From Bacteroidales bacterium (GTDB taxonomy: Bacteria; Bacteroidota; Bacteroidia; Bacteroidales; Paludibacteraceae): a DNA stretch of 5,348 nucleotides. Within the stretch, counting starts at the first letter, position 1; each line of letters begins with the position of its first letter. The position numbers and the translations under genes were made by a program. Under the pieces are notes generated by a model. The model saw nothing but the letters and a program-made list of their open reading frames with translations, was not told the DNA's origin and made no database searches. Positions 1 through 5,187 of this stretch are shown piece after piece. The stretch spans positions 1 through 5,348 of the forward strand of contig JAGHSG010000070.1 in the NCBI GenBank assembly GCA_018066005.1, in the 5' to 3' direction.

Positions 1-431
1 GATGTATACGCCATCTTCGAGGATGTCTGTGCCCCGCAAACAGTTATTCAATTGGTCGATCTGTACGGTCAACTGATGATGGTGAATGTGGAAGACTTGC
101 ATCAACAGGGATATCAACCGCAAGAACAAGATGTATTCTGGTATCGTATCGTGGGCGAACAGATATATTGGTGCATCAGGGCTACTACGTCAATAGGCAA
201 AATCTGTCATTAGGGGATTACTATGCCCAAATCATACCTCCGTCACCGCCGGCAAATACCGAAAACGACTGCCCGCTTGTGCTACGCAGCGAACTGTTCG
301 CCGTCTATTCCACCGGCAAAGAGGATATAATCGCTACCGAAGAACAAGTACGCAAATTTATCTATAACGAACACTTGTACATCCAACGGCAAGACCATTG
401 CTACGATGCCCTCGGACAACCGGTGAGGTAA
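1..431 (+). pseudogene. 3' part of an unrecognised protein, reading frame broken near base 170
   Basis: The window opens inside a coding region. Reading from base 1 gives protein-like sequence (DVYAIFEDVCAPQ..., then EQDVFWYRIVGEQIYW) but stops at TAG 211-213. From about base 168 the frame beginning at base 3 becomes the protein-like one (VHQGYYVNRQNLSLGDYY..., ending DALGQPVR, TAA 429-431). Upstream of 168 that frame is open but Arg/Ser-rich and does not look real. One extra G in the TTGG at 168-171 would join the two halves as ...GEQIYW-VHQGYYVN..., so a single lost base is the simplest explanation, either a true mutation or a homopolymer error. I see no slippery heptamer that would suggest programmed frameshifting. 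The joined segment has about 143 residues with many Tyr and Gln and no obvious membrane segment. I do not recognise the family, and the N-terminus lies outside the window. Confidence 0.55.
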
Positions 432-437
432 TGAAAT

Positions 438-512
438 GGTGAACTGGTAAACTGGTGAACTGGTGAATCGTGAAAAAGCCAATTAACCAACTCACCGATT
501 AACCGATTAACC
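438..512. repeat. Convergent array of 8-bp repeats (4 direct, 4 inverted)
   Basis: Four contiguous 8-bp units run forward: GGTGAACT (438), GGTAAACT (446), GGTGAACT (454), GGTGAATC (462). After an 11-bp spacer (470-480) come four contiguous units of the same type reversed: AATTAACC (481), AACTCACC (489), GATTAACC (497), GATTAACC (505). Degenerate forward units can be traced back into the end of the preceding gene (GGTGAGGT at 422, AATGAAAT at 430). The array fills nearly the whole gap between two genes and ends 4 bp before the ATG at 517. An RNA copy could fold into an imperfect, mismatch-rich hairpin. A role in termination, mRNA stability or translation is possible but unproven. A sister array lies at 2674-2784. 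Confidence 0.85.
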
Positions 513-516
513 GATA

Positions 517-1371
517 ATGAAACGCCTATTGTACATACTATTCCTGCTGACTGCCTCGCTCGGCATGTCGGCACAGGGACACGGATTCCAAATAGGACTT
601 CGCGGCGGTGCCGCTATGGCTGTTGACAAAGGTTCTGCGGTTGTACCCCTTGGTGCGCTCAATATGGACTACCGCTGTATGTTTCATCTCCGCCCAACTA
701 CCGACCTCGGTTTCTCCATCGGTTTGGAAGTGGCTTATCAGCAGCAGAAAAACAGTCAGTCGGTACAATCCACCTTGGAAAAAACCGATTACCAAGGTCA
801 CCTAATCCAATACACCCTGTCGGCTGATATAGCTCAAACAGGACACCGGCTGGATTTTACCATACCTATGCTGTTTGCGTTGCGCACGCACGGCTTTACA
901 CTCCACGTCGGACCGCGTCTGGCATTGGGTAATTGGACCGATTATCAGCAGACGGTCAATAACGGCTCGGTAGTGGCTTATTTCCCCGAATATGGCGTGC
1001 CCGTCTATGACGATCCTGCCACAGGGGTATTTACGGATCAGAATAAACATATAGACGTATCCAAGTCCGAATTTCGCTTAGGCATCGGCATTCGTGCCGA
1101 GGTGGGGTATGAATGGGAAATAGGACGCCCGTACAGCCGTTACAACGAACAGTATATAGGTCTCCTGCTATTCGCCGATTATAATGTCTGGACAATGGGT
1201 AAGTCGGCGACATCCGATGTCTTAACCATAGATGCCGCCACAGCCACTGCTGCGCCTGCTATTCATATTGCTCCCTTATCTAATCACGACATATATCCCT
1301 TAGCCGTCGGAATACGCTTCTATTATGCCTTCCAAACGGTTGATTATAGAGGACACGGCTGGCATAGATAG
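517..1371 (+). CDS. Secreted, probably outer-membrane beta-barrel protein of unknown function
   Basis: This 284-residue protein starts with a clear signal peptide: Met-Lys-Arg, a hydrophobic run at residues 4-17, then Ser-Ala/Gln with likely cleavage after Ala19, the common Bacteroidota pattern. The mature part alternates short amphipathic, glycine- and aromatic-rich strands (for example FQIGLRGGAA near 24-33, FTLHVGPRLAL, RLGIGIRAEVGYEW, YIGLLLFADYNVW) with polar loops, and the last strand-like segment is PLAVGIRFYYAF near the C-terminus. This resembles small outer-membrane barrels of the PorT/OmpA-barrel kind, but no family-specific motif is visible, so the function is unknown. The C-terminus continues about a dozen residues past the last strand. 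The ATG at 517 is the only start that gives a full signal peptide. It sits just after an inverted 8-bp repeat array and has no Shine-Dalgarno site, so expression may depend on read-through from upstream. No terminator hairpin follows it. Confidence 0.8.
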   Translation: MKRLLYILFLLTASLGMSAQGHGFQIGLRGGAAMAVDKGSAVVPLGALNMDYRCMFHLRPTTDLGFSIGLEVAYQQQKNSQSVQSTLEKTDYQGHLIQYTLSADIAQTGHRLDFTIPMLFALRTHGFTLHVGPRLALGNWTDYQQTVNNGSVVAYFPEYGVPVYDDPATGVFTDQNKHIDVSKSEFRLGIGIRAEVGYEWEIGRPYSRYNEQYIGLLLFADYNVWTMGKSATSDVLTIDAATATAAPAIHIAPLSNHDIYPLAVGIRFYYAFQTVDYRGHGWHR

Positions 1372-1388
1372 TAAATTTTCCATAATTA

Positions 1389-1420
1389 TTTGCATAATTC
1401 ATTTATTTTTAGTACTTTTG
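1389..1420 (+). promoter_or_regulatory. Strong Bacteroidota-type sigma promoter
   Basis: TTTG at 1389-1392, a 20-bp spacer, then TACTTTTG at 1413-1420 match both halves of the Bacteroidota housekeeping consensus (TTTG, 19-21 bp, TAnnTTTG) without a mismatch. Transcription should start at roughly 1424-1428 and run rightward. The next credible start codon, that of the sirtuin gene, is about 555 bp downstream, so the promoter drives either a long leader or a separate non-coding RNA. Confidence 0.75.
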
Positions 1421-1426
1421 CAGTCA

Positions 1427-1458
1427 GTTTTTGTTAATTGATAATTTTGAACAAAAAC
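1427..1458 (+). other. 9-bp perfect inverted repeat at the predicted transcript start
   Basis: GTTTTTGTT at 1427-1435 is the exact reverse complement of AACAAAAAC at 1450-1458, with a 14-base AT-rich loop. It lies at or just after the predicted start site of the 1389-1420 promoter. It could be a 5' stem-loop of the transcript or a binding site for a regulator. In AT-rich DNA an inverted repeat of this kind may also arise by chance. Confidence 0.45.
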
Positions 1459-1680
1459 AATAAAAACCTCTTGATTAGGATGGGTGCTACAGACACCGGA
1501 TGCTGTGAGCGTGTGAAAATCCTTGTATGCAAGCATCCAGATATTATTCACCCACTCACACCATCTCCTTCCTTCAGAAGGCATCATCCTCTTCAAGACG
1601 ATAAACCTCGCGTTCGGCAACAAATCGCAAATGGCCGATACCACTCCGTTTAATCAGCAGGCGACTTGTGCCTCCGCTCT

Positions 1681-1704
1681 CCCCACCACGCAAGCGTGTC
1701 GGGG
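1681..1704 (+). other. GC-rich hairpin
   Basis: CCCC 1681-1684 pairs with GGGG 1701-1704, and CACG 1687-1690 pairs with CGTG 1695-1698 around a CAAG loop, separated by a 2x2 internal loop. A second small hairpin (CCC-CGAA-GGG, 1706-1715) follows directly; an alternative is GGGG 1701-1704 with CCCC 1706-1709. No T-run follows, so it is not a classical intrinsic terminator. It is more likely part of a larger fold. Confidence 0.5.
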
Positions 1705-1721
1705 ACCCCGAAGGGCTAAAT

Positions 1722-1754
1722 GATGAATTGATGAATTGATGGACTGATGGAATT
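1722..1754. repeat. Drifted 8-bp tandem repeat array
   Basis: The units are GATGAATT (1722), GATGAATT (1730), GATGGACT (1738) and GATGGAATT (1746, one base longer), possibly preceded by a degenerate GGCTAAAT at 1714. Period and pattern (G-R-T-R-A-A-Y-T) match the units at 438-469 and 2674-2713, with A in place of the second G. No inverted half adjoins it. It lies inside the candidate RNA region, between the GC-rich hairpins and the 17-bp stem. Confidence 0.6.
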
Positions 1755-1781
1755 GTTTTTGAAGCGAAGCGTTGTTTATCG

Positions 1782-1909
1782 CCTTGGGGTGGATGCTAAC
1801 CCGACAGGGAATGATGTAGGTGGCGGAAAAGATTAGGGCGCTTGCTCACTAAGGTTTGCAGACAACGACAGCAATAATGGCTTGCAAAGACATAGCATCA
1901 ACCACAAGG
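1782..1909 (+). ncRNA. Stem-closed RNA domain with a 17-bp long-range helix
   Basis: Bases 1782-1798 (CCTTGGGGTGGATGCTA) pair with 1893-1909 (TAGCATCAACCACAAGG) in 15 of 17 positions; the two exceptions are both G-A oppositions. Inside the closed loop are CCC-GACA-GGG (1800-1809), TTAG with CTAA near 1833-1852, and TTTGCA 1855-1860 with TGCAAA 1883-1888, together resembling a multibranch fold. A run of five T (1922-1926) follows 12 bases after the helix, which could aid 3'-end formation. I cannot match it to a known RNA family. It ends about 73 bases before the sirtuin start codon, so it may be a regulatory leader element or the 3' domain of an independent RNA. Confidence 0.4.
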
Positions 1910-1982
1910 GGTAGATCTCGGTTTTTGTCAAAGTAAGTACAGTTATATAGAAGAGAAAATGATATCACTAAAGTAACGTGTT

Positions 1983-2678
1983 ATGAAAAAAATCGTCGTT
2001 TTTACCGGTGCCGGCGTTAGCGCCGAGAGCGGACTTGGAACGTTCCGCGATGCGGACGGATTATGGGAAAAATACAAAGTAGAGGACATTTGCACCCACG
2101 AAGCCTGGCTGCGTAACCCGCAGTTATGCGTCGATTTCTACAACGCCCGCCGTCGCGATACGTTGGCGGCTCAGCCTAATGCCGCACATATAGCCTTGAC
2201 ACGGTTGCAAGAGGCGTTCCCTACGATGGAAATCATCACGCAGAATATAGATGACCTGCATGAGCGTGCCGGAAGTAAGCATATTACCCACTTGCACGGC
2301 GAAATAACCAAACTGCGTAGCGAGAACAACGACACCGCCACCGTGCCTTTACAGGGCTGGGAGCAGCATTATGGTGACCGTCATCCTGATGGCTCATTAT
2401 TACGTCCCTATATAGTTTTCTTTGGCGAAGGCGTGCCGTACTTCCCGCAAGCATGCGAAATAGCCGCCACGGCGGATATTATGATTGTTGTAGGAACCAG
2501 CCTCAATGTCTATCCCGCTGCCTCCTTACTGCAATACGTGCGTGCGGACGTACCTATTTACTTTGTGGACCCTGGTATGCCCGAGTTTGGGTACTACAAG
2601 AATCGCATCACGCATATTCAGAAGCCTGCCACACAAGGCGTTCCCGAACTGGTGGAGAAACTGATGGGTGGTAGGTAA
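1983..2678 (+). CDS. cobB: SIR2-family NAD-dependent protein lysine deacylase (class III sirtuin)
   Basis: This 231-residue cytoplasmic enzyme would remove acyl groups from lysines using NAD+, yielding nicotinamide and O-acyl-ADP-ribose. Visible motifs in order: NAD-binding GAGVSAESGLGTFRD (9-23); FYNARRR with Tyr53 and Arg56, the YxxR pair that in SIRT5 and E. coli CobB recognises succinyl or malonyl lysine; TQNIDDLHERAG (86-97); HLHGE (103-107) with catalytic His105; FFGE (146-149); GTSLNVYPAA (171-180) for cofactor binding. The length fits a minimal single-domain sirtuin. The small zinc module normally between HGE and FGE lacks its four cysteines: residues 108-145 contain none, and the only cysteines are 37, 49 and 158. 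As I recall, Bacteroidota relatives also lose them, so activity is probably retained. The ATG at 1983 begins directly at the Rossmann strand and has no strong ribosome site; a five-codon ORF (1959-1976) ends 6 bp upstream. The stop codon lies within the first unit of the 8-bp repeat array. Confidence 0.93.
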   Translation: MKKIVVFTGAGVSAESGLGTFRDADGLWEKYKVEDICTHEAWLRNPQLCVDFYNARRRDTLAAQPNAAHIALTRLQEAFPTMEIITQNIDDLHERAGSKHITHLHGEITKLRSENNDTATVPLQGWEQHYGDRHPDGSLLRPYIVFFGEGVPYFPQACEIAATADIMIVVGTSLNVYPAASLLQYVRADVPIYFVDPGMPEFGYYKNRITHIQKPATQGVPELVEKLMGGR

Positions 2679-2784
2679 ACTGGTAAACTGGTGAATTGGT
2701 GAACTGGTAATAAATATCGATTCACCTTTTACCGGTGTGCCCGGAGGCACCCGATTCACCGATTAACCGATTCACCGATTAACC
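2674..2784. repeat. Second convergent 8-bp repeat array, with an inserted GC hairpin
   Basis: Forward units: GGTAAACT (2674), GGTAAACT (2682), GGTGAATT (2690), GGTGAACT (2698), GGTAATAA (2706). Inverted units: GATTCACC (2719), then, after a 26-bp interruption, GATTCACC (2753), GATTAACC (2761), GATTCACC (2769), GATTAACC (2777) in exact 8-bp register. GGTGAATT at 2690 can pair with any GATTCACC unit over all eight positions in RNA (one G-U). The first unit contains the sirtuin TAA (2676-2678). The design matches 438-512: forward units, spacer, inverted units. The array may act as a terminator or mRNA-stabilising hairpin between the sirtuin gene and the outer-membrane protein gene, but no function is shown. 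Confidence 0.85.
2737..2750 (+). other. Small GC-rich hairpin inside the repeat array
   Basis: GTGCC (2737-2741) and GGCAC (2746-2750) form a 5-bp stem around a CGGA tetraloop. It lies in the 26-bp interruption between the first inverted 8-bp unit and the following four, as if inserted there. No T-run follows, so it is not by itself an obvious intrinsic terminator. Confidence 0.5.
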
Positions 2785-2844
2785 TAAAAAAACACTTTTT
2801 GCAACTTTTTCATACTTTCATATCGTCTAATGATAAAACAACAA

Positions 2845-5160
2845 ATGATGAAGAAAGTATTTTTATGCATATCGGTTCTATGGTGCGGATGGGTATCTGC
2901 ACAAGTAGTGTCCGATTCTGTACGCCAAGACAGTGTGCAGTATCTGACGGCAGATGATTTGTTCCTGCAAGAAGTCAAAGTAACAGCCAAACGCTCCCTA
3001 TTTGAACGTAAGATGGATAAAGTGGTCTTTAACGTCAGTCAGTCACCTTTGGCTGCCGGCACCAACGGAAAAGACTTGCTCAAAAAAGCCCCCGGTATAT
3101 TCGTGGATAAGGACGGTAATGTCACCTACAACGGCAAGTCCGTCGAAGTATATGTAGATGGACGCCCTTCGTATCTGAGTGGCGACCAACTGCGGGCTAT
3201 GCTGGAGGGTATGGACGGTTCGACTATTGAGAAAATTGAACTTATCTCCAACCCGGGTGCCAAATATGACGCCAGCGGTACCGGAGGTATCATCAATATC
3301 AAGACTAAACGCAACATGATGCGGGGATTGAACGGTACCCTGAATGCCTCCTACGGTGGTATGTACTTCAAGGATGTGGACCGCTGGCTCAATAACGACT
3401 TTGTGGGGTTGAACCTTAATTACCGTACTGCCAAGACATACACTTACGCGCAAATCAATCAGTACTACGGCGATTTCAGCATCACCAACACCACCCATGC
3501 CTATACACCTTTTATGAAACGTGATTTGAGTTCCGAATATAAGGCTGATTTTCAATATTATATGCTCAAAATAGGTAATGACTGGTATATAGATTCCGTC
3601 AATACATTAGGTTTCTTTATTCAAACGCCTACTATGGTCCAGTCGCAGCACGCTCCGGCAGACAAGGGTGGGGGAACAACGGCTTTTCTGTCTTCCACCG
3701 GCACTGATTCGCTATTGATTTATACCACGAGCATGACACGCAGTCACACGTTGGCTCCGCAACACACGGCTAACCTCAACTTTACCCATATCTTCTCCGA
3801 CGACTTGGAACGCGAACTGACCGTTAATGTGGATTACAACCGCTATAATAGTAATGCCACCAATTTGCAGCACAACATAGAGTGGGCGGACGAAGCGAAT
3901 AAAATGTATTCAGGTTTGGATATACACACCCGCCAAATATCCAATATCTATTCCGCCAAGTTGGATTTCCAAACTAAGTTCTGGAAGACAGGTATGATAG
4001 AAACAGGAGTAAAATATATCCTATCGACCATGAATAGTCGCATGACTACCGATTCTTTACAAGGTGAAGAGTGGGGACTATACTCATCCACACCGTCCGA
4101 CTTCGACTATCGCGAACATGTGGCAGCTCTTTATATATCTCTTGCCAAGCAGTTCGGCGAGCATTGGAATGTCAAATTGGGCTTACGTGGCGAATATACC
4201 TACTCGATAGGCGATTGGCTGTCTGCCGATTCTGTCAGTCGCAAGTCATACTTTGACCTCTATCCAACCGTCTTCATGGGCTACACATCGTCTCCGCTGG
4301 GCAAGTTGCAGCAACGAATATCTGTCAGCGCCAGTTATGTACGCCGTATCAAACGCCCTAACTACTATGTCCTCAATCCGTTCAGAACATATATCAACGC
4401 CCATAGTTATTCGGTAGGTAATACCGAGATGACACCTGAATTTAATAACGATGTCGAACTCAATTTCTCCTATTCGCAATATATGAGCCTCACCTTCAAT
4501 TTCTCACACACCCAGGATATGTTCTCGCAGCATACCGAGATATTGGACAACGGCGACGGACGCGCTATGTGGATGAATTTCGGTACGTGTACTACACATG
4601 GATTCAATCTGTCGTTGACCGAATTGCCTCTGGTGCCCAAGTTCAATAGCGAACATAAAGTGGACGGGGCTTGGTTGGCTCTGACCGTTAATGCCGGCTA
4701 TTATAATTTCCTCAATAAATCCTACAAGAAAAACGCGGACGGCAGTCCCGAATACAAACAGCAGAACAATTATTTCCGTTGCAACGGTATCCTCAATGCT
4801 TATCTGCCCAAGGATTGGACCATATCTATGGATGCTTTTTACAGCGCTCCTATCACCATCGGATACAATCGTCAGCGGGATATTTACGAAATGGGATTCG
4901 GTGTGCGTAAGCAGATTAAGGAAAAAGGATTGGTATTGAACCTGCAAGTACAGGACCTGCTTCGCTCATCTAACTACGAAGAACGCTCACAAGGGCTGCC
5001 AGAAGGACAATATACCTGCGTGGAGAACAAAGTACGTCAACAGCGCGTTACCTTTACGCTGACCTATATGTTCGGACACCAGGAGTGGCATAAACAACGC
5101 AAAGTCGGAGATTCGGAGTTTAACGACCGACTCGGCTCCGGCAACTCAATAGGTCAATAA
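2845..5160 (+). CDS. Outer-membrane plug-and-barrel protein, TonB-dependent receptor-like (PF14905 type)
   Basis: Counted from the upstream ATG at 2830 the product is 776 residues; I prefer ATG 2845 (or 2848), which follows an A-rich stretch (ATAAAACAACAA) typical of Bacteroidota starts and gives Met-Met-Lys-Lys, a hydrophobic run and cleavage after Val-Ser-Ala before Gln25 (long numbering). A plug domain spans about 48-160: EVKVTAKR, DLLKKAPGIFVDKDGNVTYNG, VEVYVDGRPSYLSG, then IEKIELISNPGAKYDASG and GGIINIKTK. The remainder to about 749 is a long beta-barrel of alternating aromatic strands, ending RVTFTLTYMFG, followed by a charged 27-residue tail with NDRLG as in relatives. Such proteins sit in the outer membrane and are thought to import or bind large ligands with TonB energy; the substrate cannot be read from sequence. 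Only about 23 residues separate the signal peptide from the plug, so the N-terminal carboxypeptidase-regulatory-like domain common in relatives is absent. No SusD gene adjoins it within the window. Confidence 0.88.
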   Translation: MMKKVFLCISVLWCGWVSAQVVSDSVRQDSVQYLTADDLFLQEVKVTAKRSLFERKMDKVVFNVSQSPLAAGTNGKDLLKKAPGIFVDKDGNVTYNGKSVEVYVDGRPSYLSGDQLRAMLEGMDGSTIEKIELISNPGAKYDASGTGGIINIKTKRNMMRGLNGTLNASYGGMYFKDVDRWLNNDFVGLNLNYRTAKTYTYAQINQYYGDFSITNTTHAYTPFMKRDLSSEYKADFQYYMLKIGNDWYIDSVNTLGFFIQTPTMVQSQHAPADKGGGTTAFLSSTGTDSLLIYTTSMTRSHTLAPQHTANLNFTHIFSDDLERELTVNVDYNRYNSNATNLQHNIEWADEANKMYSGLDIHTRQISNIYSAKLDFQTKFWKTGMIETGVKYILSTMNSRMTTDSLQGEEWGLYSSTPSDFDYREHVAALYISLAKQFGEHWNVKLGLRGEYTYSIGDWLSADSVSRKSYFDLYPTVFMGYTSSPLGKLQQRISVSASYVRRIKRPNYYVLNPFRTYINAHSYSVGNTEMTPEFNNDVELNFSYSQYMSLTFNFSHTQDMFSQHTEILDNGDGRAMWMNFGTCTTHGFNLSLTELPLVPKFNSEHKVDGAWLALTVNAGYYNFLNKSYKKNADGSPEYKQQNNYFRCNGILNAYLPKDWTISMDAFYSAPITIGYNRQRDIYEMGFGVRKQIKEKGLVLNLQVQDLLRSSNYEERSQGLPEGQYTCVENKVRQQRVTFTLTYMFGHQEWHKQRKVGDSEFNDRLGSGNSIGQ

Positions 5161-5187
5161 AAGGAACATTATTAAAATACAATAACT

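Larger units (their letters stand above)
1427..1930 (+). ncRNA. Candidate structured non-coding RNA or long 5' leader of the sirtuin gene
   Basis: This is the bulk of a 611-bp stretch (1372-1982) without a credible gene. It follows an excellent promoter and contains several stems found by eye: GGATGCT 1498-1504 with AGCATCC 1532-1538; TGGGTG 1481-1486 with CACCCA 1549-1554 enclosing it; TCGGC 1614-1618 with GCCGA 1634-1638; CCCC/CACGC with GCGTG/GGGG at 1681-1704; CCC-CGAA-GGG at 1706-1715; and the long 3' domain at 1782-1909. ATAAAAACC (1460-1468) could also pair with GGTTTTTGT (1920-1928), closing the whole region. I checked by eye for tmRNA, RNase P RNA, SRP RNA, cobalamin and TPP riboswitch signatures and found none. 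Short ORFs on both strands here look like chance ORFs. The ends are inferred: the 5' end from the promoter, the 3' end from the T-run at 1922-1926. It could be a stand-alone RNA or a leader continuing into the gene at 1983. Confidence 0.35.

Noticed and set aside
1399..1644. 81-codon minus-strand ORF across the orphan promoter region
   Set aside because: It overlaps the consensus promoter and inverted repeats, has no recognisable domain or start context, and its composition does not resemble the real genes.
1438..1723. Two overlapping plus-strand ORFs (71 and 66 codons) after the orphan promoter
   Set aside because: No ribosome-site context and low-complexity, Cys/His/Pro/Arg-rich products. 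They are better explained as chance ORFs in structured non-coding sequence, although a small peptide cannot be fully excluded.
1798..1840. AGGGAAT near GTAGGTGG resembling parts of a cobalamin riboswitch
   Set aside because: The B12-box and GCCACTG-type core are absent and the downstream gene has no cobalamin link beyond the historical name cobB.
1924..1949. Possible second promoter just upstream of the sirtuin gene (TTTG 1924-1927, TATAGAAG from 1946)
   Set aside because: The spacing (18 bp) and the -7 element match the Bacteroidota consensus poorly.
1959..1976. Five-codon ORF (MISLK) preceded by GAAGAGAAA, ending 6 bp before the sirtuin ATG
   Set aside because: It could be a coupling uORF, but such short ORFs arise easily by chance and nothing else supports translation.
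1668..2750. GTGCCTCCG (1668-1676) is the reverse complement of CGGAGGCAC (2742-2750)
   Set aside because: A shared 9-mer on opposite strands is expected several times by chance in 5 kb, and the flanks do not match.
2798..2828. Possible promoter before the barrel gene (TTTG 2798-2801, TATCGTCT or TACTTTCA)
   Set aside because: Neither -7 candidate combines acceptable sequence with 19-21 bp spacing. A promoter is likely somewhere here but cannot be placed.
3043..3555. 170-codon minus-strand ORF inside the barrel gene
   Set aside because: It is the antisense shadow of a strongly coding region with clear plug-domain motifs on the + strand.
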